From Isochrysis galbana (taxonomy: Eukaryota > Haptophyta > Isochrysidales > Isochrysidaceae): DNA of 64,000 nt. Under the pieces are notes generated by a model. That model ran no database searches. It saw nothing but the letters and a program-made list of their open reading frames with translations, and was not told the DNA's origin. A program made the position numbers and the translations under genes. The stretch is from assembly GCA_018136815.1 (NCBI GenBank), contig CM030936.1, positions 2,817,079-2,881,078 on the forward strand, given 5' to 3'. This document shows, one piece after another, positions 30,855-42,048 of the stretch; position 1 is the stretch's first letter; every line of letters begins with the position of its first letter.

Positions 30855-31165
30855 GTTGGTTGTAGAGGGAAGGGAGAGTGGGAGAGGGAGTCAAGTGTTG
30901 AAGGAGTGCCCAAGGCAGGGCACTGAGTTGTAGGTTCTTGTGGCCCAAAGGAGCGGGGTGAAAACGAGAAGTGACTCAACATGGAAAACAGAGGCTTAGG
31001 GTGCTCTCCGTAGGAGATTGATGGTTGTGAAGTGCCCTCCCATGTTGGGTGCACTGATGGTAGAGGTTTCCACCATGGGGAGGGCAGCTGAGCTGCCCTC
31101 CCACATGAGGTGCTCTTGGGGTGGGAGGGTTTCCCACTGTTGGAGGGGGTCTCCAAGACCCCCTG
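30855..31165 (-). repeat. inverse copy of the repeat at 10987-11302
   Basis: About 95 percent identical by eye to the other copy. It continues in frame from the LINE ORF start at 31367, so here it lies inside the LINE leader/ORF region. Confidence 0.85.
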
Positions 31166-31500
31166 CATGCTACGCAGAGCCATGGTGGCAACCTGTTCGG
31201 TGCCAGTGCTCGCCACCCCGCGCGCTTGCGCGGGTGTGGTTTGGATGGGCTGGATGGGCTTTGAGAGGGCTTTCTGACGAGCCGCCTCGGGCGGCGTGGG
31301 GCGTCCCAGGTGGGGCGCGGTGGCGAGGGTCGCCTGGGGCTCGGGAGCGGTCGCGGCACGCTCCATAGGTCAAACTATAACAATAGTTTTCCAGGATTTC
31401 TAACGGTAGACGGAGTGCGGAATTTAACGGTAGAAGAAGACAGCGGAACTTAACTGTAGAAGAAGAGCGGAGAGGAGAAGGAGCGGGGCTCGACCTGCAG
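31166..31500 (-). mobile_element. LINE 5' end (leader and ORF start)
   Basis: The ATG at 31366 begins MERAATAPEPQ, as in the copy at 21232, and is preceded by the same ACTATTGTTATAGTTTGACC type of leader with tandem GTAGAAGAAGA and AACGGTAGA motifs. Confidence 0.65.
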
Positions 31501-31503
31501 AGC

Positions 31504-31578
31504 GCTCCGTCCGGACTCGAACTCGCGACCCAGAGCAAAAGGTTGGTGGAGGCGGTGGGTTGAACCACTATGCCACGC
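31504..31578 (-). repeat. tRNA-like sequence (SINE head or tRNA pseudogene)
   Basis: On the minus strand TGGCATAGTGGTTCAAC resembles a tRNA D-arm/A box and GAGTTCGAGTCC a B box. I could not fold a proper acceptor stem and anticodon arm, so I call it tRNA-derived, not a functional tRNA. Confidence 0.45.
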
Positions 31579-31599
31579 GAATCTTTACGTAGCCATAGG

Positions 31600-32390
31600 G
31601 CCAATGGGAAGGGCTCAGAACCACCCTATATATTCTGGGTTTTTGTCTCTTCTTTTTCACTCTTTCTTCTTCTTTCTTCCTCTGTTCTTTTTACTGTTTT
31701 ACTGTTTTTCTTTTACTGTTATTTCTTTTTGCCTCTGAGACATCGCGAATGCGAATGCGACACCCTTGGTTCTCCAGAGGAGAGAACGGGGGGAGGAGGA
31801 AGGAGTAGTGTTAGGAAGGGGGGGGGGTTGTTAGGAGTCGTACCAGCAATCTGTCTCGCGCCGTGCAAGTGGCGGTTAGTGTTCAAGATTTTTTTATTGA
31901 GACAAAGGGATCAAACAGATCTAAAACAAAACACCCAAGCCAGATGAGGAAACGCGAAAGCGCGGGAGACCAAAAAGAGAGAGAGCTTCTTCCAAGGGGG
32001 CGGCGCTCTCCCTTCACGCAACAGAGAGAAAGATACCATATCAAGCAAGAACAGAACACGATAGGACGTCGAGGCCAATCGAGTCGAACCACAAGTCGGT
32101 CACAAGGTGTTCCTTGTACCTTTTCTACAAGTGAAGACGAATTTCAAGGTGCAGCTCCGCTTCAGCTAGGAATCATCTATGCTACCGATATATTCACGTC
32201 TCTGATAAGACGCATGCAGCGCATGGAGTAGTAGGTCGGGTCGTCCTTCCAACGACTCTTCTCAAGACGATTCGAAATCAATGTGTTGAAGAGCCCATGA
32301 GCGTGACGGTGTGACGGTGGTCATCCCGACACGTCTAATTCCATCGGCATCGATGAAAACGCTCTCTTCCACAGCTAGAATGTGCTGAGC
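31600..32390. other. intergenic, no gene seen
   Basis: T-rich tract (31620-31735) with ACTGTTTT motifs, a G run at 31819-31828, and otherwise unremarkable sequence up to the 3' end of the FSP1-like gene. Confidence 0.5.
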
Positions 32391-35167
32391 TCAGCGTTCT
32401 TTCGCCGCTCTTTCCATTACGAGCGCGACGGGAGGGGGCACATGGCCGAGCCCAACGAATCCATTCATGTCACCAAACTTTGGGAGTAGAAAGTCCATGA
32501 AATGTGCGGAAGCCGGGCCTTCTGCTGGGGCACCGCAATCGCCGAGGCAACGCGCCATGGATGGGTGTAGTGGCCAGCAACATGGAGGTGGGCAGAAGGG
32601 GTAGCCGCCGTTGCACGGCTGGCAGCACGGGACGTCCATCGGTCCCATACCGACCCAAATCATGTAGCCATTCGGGCCGTGGCCAATTTTGATATTCATG
32701 GGCTCGACTAACGGCGGCGGCGTAGCGGTATCTTTGAAGGGCGATGGCTCCTCTCCTTTCAGATAACGCTTGGCGCTTTCTGCGGCATGCATGCCCACGG
32801 CCACAGCCCTACGTGGCAACGAATCAAACAGGCATTCAGACTGAACACGCAGTGGCGCTAGCAGGGATGAGGATACCTAGCGACGAGTACCCTGCGGTAT
32901 GAGAGGGAGCCCGGCCAATCGGGGCCGCGGCGAGCAGCGGTGGGTGTATCGGGGCGCTTACCGAACTGATGCCGGGTTGGTGATCACAGGTCGGGTGCTG
33001 GTTGCCGCACAGGAGAAGAGCGAGGGAAATTGAACACTCTGATAAGCCTCGTTGACTACGATGCGCCCGCGCTCGTCCAGTGTGCCCGACGGAGACGACG
33101 TGAGGAAGTCGGTGTTTGGCCCCTAGGAAGCATGCCAAAGACAAGTGTCAACGGCAACACGACTTGATGCTGGTGTGGGTTTGAGTATCGCCCGTACACG
33201 GGCTCGTGCTTATCCCTCACAGGGACCAATCGTCTACAAAATTGTCTACAGAGCTCCGCTAGATGGTTGCGATCCGTTGTCGCCCCATAACTCCGGACCT
33301 GCTGAAATGACGGTATGTAGCAATCATAGGAAATCTGCTCGGTAGACCCGTCGGGCTTGATGATGGTGGCGGTGCCAGAGGTGAGCGATGGCACAAGCGG
33401 GTCGTCGGGTGGCGCAATCGTTCCCGCGATGAGCTCGATACGTAGCTTCTCCTTCAGGATTCGCTCCACCCTTGCCTGTGGGCAAGTCGAATGAGATTGC
33501 GCCACGGCATCACCAAGTGTATCAAAGCAGATCACATCCACCCCGCGAAGCCGAAGCAGATTTCCCGCAAATGGCACAGCCCCCCCCCCCCCCCCCCGGG
33601 ATCACGCCATCCAGGCAGGTGCGATCTCAAGCCCCATTGGGTTGACCGCTCACTTGCACGACTGTGTTGTTCTTGTGAGACTGCTTGAGCACTCCGCCTT
33701 CGCGAGAGAGCAGCACTATGCGGGCTTTTGGATTGTTGGCTCGAATGTCGCCCGCAATCTCAAGACCAATGAGCCCCGAGCCGTTCACTAGCACCGTGTC
33801 TGCGCGAGAAAAGACTCTTCCCACGTTGATGACCTCTTCAACACGCTCTAGTAGTGTCGCACCTACTCAACAGGGCAGCGAAAATCACAGGACGCGAAGG
33901 GGCGCACATGAGGACGACGGCTAGTGCACGCCAAGGCCAATAGATTCGCCGGCAAGACAGAGGAGCGGCCGCCACGTGCATTGGCCACCGCGCCGCCCAG
34001 AAAGAAGCTAATTGGCCAGTGCTCGTGCGTGCCTGGCTTCGGAGCCAACAGAGGGGTATGCATGCCAGTAGCAACAATGAGGGCCTCGTATGTGAGCGGT
34101 TCTATCGACCCTGTGAAAGTGATCGTCTTCGTCTGCAACACGGACAATCGAGTGAGACTGATGGGGAAGACATCGAAAGTGCATCAAGACCGTGAGCAGT
34201 GGTATTGCACGTCTCAGTCTGCGATCACGCGCCGTGCATGGTGGTAGTCCTACCTCCGGATCAACCTTGTCAACGACGCCTGTGATGTAAGTCATTCCTT
34301 TTTGGTGCGACAAGGACGGGTCCCCGCAAATGAATCGGCGATGCACCTTGGGGTTGAAGAGGAAATATGAGGCAGCGTACGGGAGCTCTGCGCGGCGCCA
34401 TGCGGTGGGCTTCACGTAAAAATGGTGAGGATCTAGGTCGCGCATGTGCATGCACAGGGCAAACAGTGAACCGAACTGGTGGTGCCGATTCCACACAGCA
34501 ACATGGTCGGAACCTCGCCTGGTCCTCCTTTGCCGGACCGACATCTCTTCTCCGCATGTTCTGGAAACGCCGGCCTCGGCTTTGCCCGTTTTCTCTCTCT
34601 CTCTCCTTCCTTCCCACTCCCCCCACCCACACCCCAAAAAACTCGCTCTCATTGATGGCATGACGCATTCCCTTGACTGTGCTCCCTTTCTACCTATTGC
34701 GTTTTCTTTGCTCTTCCTTGGCGTACTTAGGCCGCCTCCCGACCCCTCCTCCCAGCTCCCCTCTCTACTCGCCAAGCTGAGGTGTAACGCGCTCCCGTAG
34801 CTCTCTTTCTCCTTTGCCTTCAAACCGCATCCCTTCCTGCTTTGTTTCTCTCCCTCTCTCTCCTCTTCCCCTGAATCCTTCCCTGCTGGTTGGCGCACTC
34901 AACCCTTGAAGCAATATTCCCAACTCCTTCCTCCTCCCCCCGGCACGCTGTGCGTGATGGTCTTTTCCTTCCCGCTATCCATCCATCCATCCCCCCTCCC
35001 AATCCCTCCCCATCTCCACTCCTTCCTCTTTCAGTCTCCTCACGCTCACCCTGGAAATCGTTGGCGCACACAACTGTGACTGAATGCTCTCCTCCCTTGG
35101 CGGCGGCCTTCGCGGCAGCGATGGCGGAGATCCCATTGCCGAGGACGACGATCTTTGCGGCGGGCAT
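32391..35167 (-). CDS. FSP1/AIFM2-like NAD(P)H oxidoreductase, seven exons
   Basis: Exons inferred from phase and GT-AG sites: 35167-35050, 34432-34254, 34132-33976, 33862-33654, 33475-33299, 33122 to about 32965, and about 32846-32391. All joins except the last are in phase. The start MPAAKIVVLGNGISAIAAAKA is the FAD-binding strand-turn-helix. Exon 3 has LIVATGM, exon 4 the NAD-binding VLVNGSGLIGLEIAGDI, and exon 6 a GRIVVNEAYQSVQFPSLFSCA segment at the position of the usual V.E..Q....N.YA.GD motif. The domain order matches the class-II pyridine nucleotide-disulfide family that includes FSP1/AIFM2 and fungal AIF-like proteins, which reduce quinones with NAD(P)H. Unusual points are the loss of the GD of the FAD motif (FSCAA) and a C-terminal Cys/Pro-rich stretch (PCCQPCNGGYPFCPPPCCW). 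The exon 6/7 junction is uncertain: GGTAAG would give the wrong phase. Confidence 0.75.
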
Positions 35168-35199
35168 CAGCTAAGCACGAGAGCAGCGAGGAGGCGGGT

Positions 35200-36720
35200 G
35201 GAAGAAAGGGAGAGGAGGGCCGCGACACTGCGAGGCCTTAGTCTGTCGGCTTCACCGTGACCCGACGGGGTGCGAGGCGGAAAGGGGGGGGGGGGGGGGG
35301 TCAGGGGCAGGTATGAGATGAGACTCCCTCTCACTCCCTCTCTGTCCCTACCTGCCCCTGAGCCCCCCCCTCCCCCCTCTCCCGGCTTCACAAAAATCAC
35401 GCGTTTCGCGAATTTTCACTCAATTTCCCGACTGTGGCAAGGGGGGTTGGGGGGGGAGGGAGGGAGAGAGGAGGAGGAGAGCCGGGAGGAAGGCGGCGGG
35501 GGGAGAGAGGGGGAAGACAAAGGGGGGAAGGGGTGGAAGGGGGACGTTCCTCCGCTTCTCGTCTCTTTCCTCCACCGATGGCTTCGTTCCCTCTACCGCC
35601 GCTTTCTCCGCCGCTCGGCATCGCCGCCGGGGATGCCGTGGGGGGGGCCTCAGGAAGGGGGGGGGGGGGGGGGGCGGCACCTCCGGCGGCGATGCCGAAC
35701 TACACTAGAGTAGAGGAGAGGCTTGAGCTTCTCAAAACGGCCCCATTTCTATTGGAGAGCTTAAGGTGGCCCCGCCACCGATGGGGGGGGGTCGCGCGCG
35801 CGGCGGCTGCCTGGCTCCTCCAGCTGTCACGGGGTCTGGCTGCTGTGCCAGGCGCTCGGATGCGCTGTGCATCTGGTGGAGGGGCCAGCTGGTATGGGGC
35901 CTTTGCCGGAGCCCGCGCACAGTCCACCCTTGTACCGCCACATCGAGCTAGGGTGGGGGCGGGGAAGCGCGCTGCAGATGGGCTGCGTGAGGCGCTCGGC
36001 AGGGTATGGGGTTGAATGGGGCGCGGCGAGAGAGGGAAGGCCCGTCAGACTGTTCGAGACAGGTAATGAGGCGCCACTTTCACCCTGGGAGCGACCGCCT
36101 GAACGCCCCGCAAAGGCCCGTTTGTGCATCCACGTATTTGGTGTTGACGTCTGCACATCCGGACCTCGCCTTGCCTGTCACAGACTGATGGTTGATGGCG
36201 GCAAGTATGTGCGTCGTTCGGCTGCTAGAAGGCGTATCAGATGTATGGGTGGCCAGCCCAGGGCGCCTCGCAGCCATGGTGGCGCCCATTGCACCGCGTG
36301 AGACCGGAACGGTGCGGGTGGTTTGACGTGCATCCGCTAGTGTGGGAGTGGCCATCAGAAAAACCAAAGTGTGCGTTGTGAGCGTCGCATTTTGCAAATG
36401 TTGAGGTGTGGGAGCCTCAGTTGCCACATGTGATAGGGGCAGGTGCAACAACTAGACCTTAATTGATCGACTGTTTCACGCTGTAGGAGTGTGAAGCTGG
36501 CGTGGCGCGTTCCTCGTGTAAATAATATTTCTTTACTTTTGGTCATGTTCAGTAGGCAAATCAGTACCAAAATGTTTCAGTTAATGCCTGACCGTCATTT
36601 TCGCGGCATGGTATCTTGGCAATGGTGCCTTCAGCTAAGTTTCAATACTTGAATTTGTCCCTACACCTCACACTTCACAATTGAGTGGCTCATGGTCAAT
36701 TAGCGCACTCCTCGCAACTA
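35200..36720. other. low-complexity then unassigned sequence
   Basis: 35280-35690 is G-rich, purine-biased low complexity upstream of the FSP1-like gene. In 35700-36300 both strands have open frames with GC-rich codon bias, but I recognise no domain. 36300-36720 is AT-richer without coding character. Confidence 0.45.
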
Positions 36721-37065
36721 GGGCAGTGAACCAGTTAGAGTGTTAACCAGTTAACACCCAAACACCCAAGGGTTTGGCACTACCACCATGATAGTGTTAG
36801 GGCCCGAGGCACTAACACTAACTGCCTATGTAGCCATGGTGCTTAAAGGTGTTAACATGGTGTTAATGGCTCTTTTGGCCGGAGCTGCGCAGTGTGCACG
36901 AGGGCGGCGTTTGAGGATGCGGTGTTGCGGTGCTGCCCCAACGGTCATTTTGCTTCGCGCCTGCGGCGCAAGATCAACAAAGCCAAAGCAAAGCCTAAAG
37001 CCATACATACATGGCATAAACATAAAAGTAAAAGTGATTCATTGTTCTTGCCTTGCTTGATCCAT

Positions 37066-37359
37066 CTAAGACGCACAAGGCACAAGGCACAAGGCACACC
37101 CAACACTCAAGCCCCAAGCCTGCATGGCCTCGCCGAAGTCGATTGCCTCCTTCCTCTTCTTGCTCTCGAACGCAGCGACATCTTGCTCGATGCCCGCCAG
37201 GTTGGTGAGAGGCTCCCAACTGTCGTCCTTCTCATCGTACCCCTTCCACCTGATGAGGTAGTGGGATAGACCATCGACGAGCTTGCGGGCCACGATGAAG
37301 TCCACCTCGTACGTCTCCTCGTCGTCCGCCATCGCCGCTCGCCCTTTGCGCTTGCCCAT
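37066..37359 (-). CDS. small chromodomain protein
   Basis: From MGKRKGRAAMADDEETYEVD the protein continues FIVARKLVDGLSHYLIRWKG and YDEKDDSWEPLTNL, a chromodomain of HP1 type with the three aromatic-cage residues (Tyr of YEV, Trp and Tyr of WKGY) and the WEP turn. Only about 97 residues are encoded. The C-terminal tail (CALCLVPCAS) derives from a short tandem repeat in the DNA (AAGGCAC, 37078-37100). Such proteins bind methylated histone H3; chromodomains are also carried by chromoviral integrases. Sequence rich in GTTAACA inverted motifs flanks the gene (36735-36880 and 37475-37600), so it may be part of a mobile unit. An upstream ATG at 37422 would add 21 residues. Confidence 0.75.
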   Translation of the reverse strand: MGKRKGRAAMADDEETYEVDFIVARKLVDGLSHYLIRWKGYDEKDDSWEPLTNLAGIEQDVAAFESKKRKEAIDFGEAMQAWGLSVGCALCLVPCAS

Positions 37360-37641
37360 GATGGTAGCCGACTGCCCCCCGCGCGCGGGGGGGGAGGAAG
37401 CGCCGCCCCCTTGTCTCTCCACCCTGCGGCCTGCGGATCCCGAGGCGCCTAGACCCTTTTTTAGTACGGCACCAAACTACATGTTAACGTGTTAACAGTG
37501 TTAACATGTTAACATGCACCTGTTACTCCACTAACACTATCTACCTAGGTAGCTGTTGTCCATTACCACTATCTATCTATGTAGCTGTGATCCACTACCA
37601 CCTTCAAACATGTTTGGTCTCGCCGGTGGGTGTTCACAGCC

Positions 37642-38538
37642 TTACTCGCAACAGCTAAGCTCAGACAATATCTCAGACTCCGGGTCGGAATGCACACACT
37701 GACCGACAGACGACGACGCATCAGACGATGTGGCACACCCGATTGACACCTCACTACAGGAAGATGAAGATAGTGGAGCTGCCATTCTACAACACTTCAA
37801 TGAGGGCCTCCCACCGTGGCAGACAATTGTGCATGGCACGCCGGCCACACGACAAGCACACGCCGTGGTCGCACACTTGACCAATGCAGAACATGTACAA
37901 GCTCCCGGCGACCCTTTGACCGACGATGCTTCGCGGGGCTTGTAGTCGTAATTGCCGCCGCGTGACGCCTGCGACTCTGCCTGCCGGCGCATCTTCAGCA
38001 GGCGCCTCTTGAGTGCCCGGTCGCGATAGTACGCAGCGGTGCGCCTCATCAAACTCTGCTCGACTCGCACACGAAGGTGCGACTGCCACACTGAACGTTG
38101 ATATGGCGAAATTGTCATTTTCATTCGGTCTAGGACACGAGCTTGGAAGCAGCCAAATGCTAGCAGTCTCGCATCGGGCTCCCAACCGCGCTGCTCAAGC
38201 TTGGCTTGGAAGCAACCCAATACCACGCTGTTACAGTGCGCAATGGCAAGGTCTGTTGTGCAACGGTACAAGGTATCGCGCATCACCACACCTTTGGGCC
38301 TATAGCGCAAGCACATACTCCCGACTCGCTCCGAAGCATTCTGCGTCGCGGCGCCATACTCGCCGAATATCAAGTCCTTCCTGTCAATGACATTCTTCTC
38401 CACATAATCTAGCATGCCCTCTTGCCAATCCAAGCAATTGTTCGTGACAGACGCTGGTTGGCCGTCGGGGTGAAGACGACATTTTCGCGCGATGCCCGTG
38501 AAGAAGCCCGGCCCGCGATGCACATCGAACAAGTGCAA
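37642..38538 (-). CDS. ORF with C-terminal CXC-like cysteine cluster, probably transposon-derived
   Basis: About 298 codons from MHLFDVHRGPGFFTGIARKC. The middle is basic and helical (RRTAAYYRDRALKRRLLKMR). Near the C-terminus cysteines occur as CTCSALVKCATTACACRV followed by AGVPCTIVCHGG and later KC, the spacing style of Tesmin/TSO1 CXC zinc-binding domains, which also end several transposable-element proteins. I cannot assign the N-terminal 200 residues. The open frame continues upstream of the chosen Met into a LINE fragment boundary at about 38560, so the true start may be cut off. Neighbours are a chromodomain gene and retroelement relics. Confidence 0.5.
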   Translation of the reverse strand: MHLFDVHRGPGFFTGIARKCRLHPDGQPASVTNNCLDWQEGMLDYVEKNVIDRKDLIFGEYGAATQNASERVGSMCLRYRPKGVVMRDTLYRCTTDLAIAHCNSVVLGCFQAKLEQRGWEPDARLLAFGCFQARVLDRMKMTISPYQRSVWQSHLRVRVEQSLMRRTAAYYRDRALKRRLLKMRRQAESQASRGGNYDYKPREASSVKGSPGACTCSALVKCATTACACRVAGVPCTIVCHGGRPSLKCCRMAAPLSSSSCSEVSIGCATSSDASSSVGQCVHSDPESEILSELSCCE

Positions 38539-38565
38539 GAGGCACTCCTCGACACTCGCACTCTA

Positions 38566-38840
38566 GAGAAATACTCTATATCCTAGCATGGAGATATATT
38601 TTAACGGACTTCTATAGAATACACTTCGACAACATAATATTCGATAGTAAAAAAGTCATAAGAAGAATGCTAACTAGATTCACCGCACTGGTGAAAGCAG
38701 CACACTTCGGCAACTCTGCAGACGCGGCAAGGAGAGCCCAGGCAGACATGGGCCGCCAACCGAAGAAACGTATAGACGTCAACGACTTCCGCCCTCTATT
38801 CGACGCAAGAGACAACGACACACTAACACCAAGCCACACA
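38566..38840 (+). pseudogene. LINE 3'-end relic
   Basis: Encodes LYILAWRYILTDFYRIHFD and MLTRFTALVKAAHFG, matching the C-terminal segments at 25500 and 53110 at lower identity. It represents a related, older subfamily. Confidence 0.75.
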
Positions 38841-38881
38841 CTCGTTACAACAGCACAGGTATACCGATCAAAGAGTCCGAT

Positions 38882-39215
38882 AAACATATCACCGCGTTCA
38901 CTACTCATCGCGGCAAGTACGAGTTCAATTACTTGCCTTTCGGTGTTCAATCCGGTCCCTCGTATATGTGCCGCCTCATGGACGCCGTTCTCGGTGGGCT
39001 GGCATGGGAGATTTGTATGCCATACCTGCTGGATGATGTCGGCGCCTGGTCGACAGGCGTAGGTGACTCGCCGCAGGCCAGGGAAGAGTTGTCATTCCAA
39101 CAAATGTTACACCGTCTTGATCTTGTCTTGGAACGTCTCATCTGGGAGGGCCTCACTTGCAAGATGTCGAAATGCGTTTTCTTTGCCGTAGATAGTGTCC
39201 GGCTGCCATCTAGGT
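38882..39215 (+). pseudogene. Ty3/Gypsy reverse transcriptase fragment
   Basis: Shows FTTHRGKYEFNYLPFGVQ, SGPSYMCRLMDAVL and the active-site region, here YLLDDV with one extra Leu relative to the family's YLDDV, then LTCKMSKCVFFA. Both sides are cut, so it is a dead fragment. Confidence 0.85.
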
Positions 39216-39439
39216 ACATGTAGATAGTGAAAATGCGAGACTATAGAGTAGATATCTAGGTATCTTACAAACATGTTCCATGCCTTAGAGTGGAGGATTC
39301 GTATGCCGTCTTGCATATGCGGCACGTTTTGTCGCAAAGCGGTTGTAAGTGCCTATCCGTCTGTCCGTAGGGGGGGTAGCGGGTAGCGGGAGCGGGGGTG
39401 AGAGTGTGGGGTATAGGCGATGGCGAGTGCGATACCGGA

Positions 39440-39660
39440 GGGGTGTGAGTCAGTAGCAGCATAGCGCATAGCGGGCACCTTCAAGAATATTTTTTTGTAA
39501 CGAAGTAGGAGAGCCGCTTGTAGCTGGTCGGCAAGACAGCTCGTTTGATTGGCACCAAACATGCAAGTGAGCAGGGAAAAGACACGCTCGCAACCAGCTG
39601 AGTTGGGGCTCATGGAGAAGGCCATCCTTGCGGCCACAGCCCAAGCCGGGAACTTAGTGT
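39440..39660 (-). pseudogene. hAT transposase C-terminal dimerisation-domain relic
   Basis: The minus strand reads SMSPNSAGCERVFSLLT then CMFGANQTSCLADQLQAALL LRYKK-type sequence, the S..S.ERVFS...  and L....LL..N pattern of the hAT C-terminal domain. The frame upstream toward 39660 (FPAWAVAARMAF) fits, but no DDE core or DNA-binding domain follows. A relative of such an element could have mobilised the MITE at 3378. Confidence 0.75.
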
Positions 39661-40540
39661 GGTTCGTTATCTTGTATTGTACTTTATCCTTTCTTCACCC
39701 ACCACGGTCTTTCTATGTCAAGAAGCAAAACGACTCTATTCTCGTCAGTATCGTTCACGCCAATATGTTCTTTGCTGTCATCGAACACACACACACAATC
39801 CACAATCCACTCTCACTCTCCCTTTTTAGCATCTGGCGAAATTCATCCTCGACTGCAATCCCACTTTTACCTTTCGTGTTAGGATCTGGAACAACAACGC
39901 CCATATGACAACGGAGAGCTTCAGTGGCTAATCCGTAATCCGCTCCATCCGCGATGTTTGTTCAGTTGGCAGTTGGTTTTAGGACCAAGTTCCAAGTTTG
40001 CTAACTAAAGATTGCAGTTCGAAGTCCTGGAATGGTTTTGATCAATTCAATTGTCTTAGGGAATGTGGTGGAGTACTGTTTGTTCCAAACACCAAAGCCA
40101 TAGAGTGGAACTACCTTCCAATCATGACCCTCTTCTTTTGTGTAACTTCTGCTTATTTTTATATTTTATGATCTTAAAATTAAAATCCGACGGAGCGCGA
40201 CTTTGCGTGAGGACCTCTCTCTGGGTAGACTACGGGTAGATGAGGCTGGGAGGATTATTGGTGCATTGGTATATTAAAATCAATAAATAAACCTTGCGGA
40301 GTGTAAAAATATAAAAATGTTCGCATGGTCATCTTTCGACACGGAACGCAACCTAAGCTTGTGAAGAGCTGGGTGCTGGGTGGCATAAGGGGGGAAGGGT
40401 GCTTGCGCTTGCTGCGGCAGGGAGTCCTGTCATGAGTGAGTGCCGTCCCTTTCCCTTTTTCGCGCCGCGGCCCATTAAAATTTGTTAAAAAATTGAAATT
40501 TGGGTGTACAATCGCATGTGAATAGTAACTCTAGGGAAAC
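39661..40540. other. AT-richer intergenic region
   Basis: Noticeably lower GC than its surroundings (especially 40000-40520). No exon, RNA or repeat that I can support. Confidence 0.5.
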
Positions 40541-40705
40541 CGTGTGAGCCCGGGCAGCATAGGAGTATTTTTACACATGTGTCCTCGTTCGTTTGCTCTT
40601 TTTCTCTTTTTTCTCACCCCGCCCTCGGCCGCTCGTTTGAAGGGGGCCGACCCGACCGCCAGGCCCTGCCAGAGCCACCACCACTCTTCGACGTGGGCGA
40701 GCCAG

Positions 40706-41827
40706 ATGTCGGAGAACGAGGTCGAGCTGAGTTCGCCGCCGACAGACGGCGTCTCCGCCCTCGCCTTCTGCCCGCATGGTAGGTTGCTTGCTGCCACCAG
40801 CTGGGATTCGCAGATACACTTGTACCGCGTCAACTCGGCCGATCTGGTCACCAGCTTGCCCCAGCCATCGCCGCTCCTCGACTGCGCGTTTCTAGATGGC
40901 GGCAAGATTGTGAGTGGGGCGACCGATGGTGCGCTCAGATTGCACGACTTCGAATCGGATATCGAGCGCGTGCTGGGGCGTCACGCCAATGGAGTGCGCT
41001 GTGTGGGCAAGTGCGCTGCAGTCGGCGCAGTTGTCACTGGCAGCTGGGATCGGTCGATCAAGATCTGGGACGCTCGCACGTCGGAAGCTTGCATCGGCAC
41101 ATATGCTCAGCCGGATAAGGTCTTCGCCATGTGCGCTGGAGTGCTGGGCGCCAACTCTCCATCAATCCCGCTCCTTGTCGTTGCTACAGCGTCAAGGCAT
41201 GTACGTATCCTGGATCTGCGCAAGCCATCAGATCCGCTGCAGATACGGGAGTCTGCGCTGAAATGCCAGACGCGAGCGGTCGCTCAGATGACAAATAACA
41301 TTGGCTATGCAATGGGCTCTGTTGAGGGCCGGGTCGCCGTCGAGTATTTCGACGCCGATCCGAATGTTCAGAAGAAGCGGTATGCCTTCAAGTGCCATCG
41401 CACTCCGGTGGGAGGTGAGCCCACACAGCGGGCGTTCCAATGCCACCAAGCGCATGATGCGCACTGCGTTGGCCTGCGCCAGTTCTCCTGTCTAAGAACA
41501 TTTGCCCTCCCCATTAACTAAACAGGCGTGGACACATCGTTCCCAGTAAATGCCATCTGCTACCATCCAACATGGGGCACCTTTGCGACGGGTGGCAGCG
41601 ATGGTTTCGTCAATGTATGGGATGGCGACCGCAAAAAACGTCTTTGCCAGTTTGCACGGTATAGCACGTCTATATCGGCGCTCGCCTTCTCGCCCACTGG
41701 GTCGCACCTCGCCGTTGCAGCATCATACGCATTTGAGTATGGCGAGAAGGAGCATCCGCCTGATGCCATCTTCCTCCGGCGCATCGTCGATACCGACGTC
41801 AAGCCAAAGCCGCCAAAGGCCAAATGA
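40706..41827 (+). CDS. BUB3: mitotic checkpoint WD40 protein BUB3
   Basis: Exon 1 is 40706-41414 and exon 2 is 41526-41827, with a 111-bp GTGAGC...AACAG intron; the join is in phase and gives 336 residues, the family's usual length. WD40 repeats are clear ([23 protein letters not shown]). Diagnostic BUB3 stretches are [38 protein letters not shown] and [14 protein letters not shown], ending in a short Lys/Pro tail. BUB3 binds BUB1 and BUBR1 GLEBS motifs at kinetochores. The start [10 protein letters not shown] fits the family N-terminus; an upstream in-frame ATG at 40544 would add hydrophobic junk. RAE1 is the alternative WD40 relative, but the [10 protein letters not shown] and GFVNVWD signatures favour BUB3. 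Confidence 0.92.
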
Positions 41828-42048
41828 ATGAAGCCGATGAATAAGAAGAGACGCCAAGCAGCTGCGGATTCGTCCTCCCCTCGCTTGTCTTTTTTTTTGC
41901 TCAACCAGTCCTAGATAATCTTGCCTGCAAACATAGGCTCCTGTTGTGTTGGCGGCCTCCAAGAGGTTGATTGTTGATTGCTGTTTGAATCTGCTCTTTC
42001 TTTTCAGGGTTCAGCAAGCTACTCTATGAATGGTCTAATAGCATCAGC

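Noticed and set aside
31504-31578. Functional tRNA gene
   Set aside because: The boxes are present, but I could not form a consistent acceptor stem and anticodon loop.
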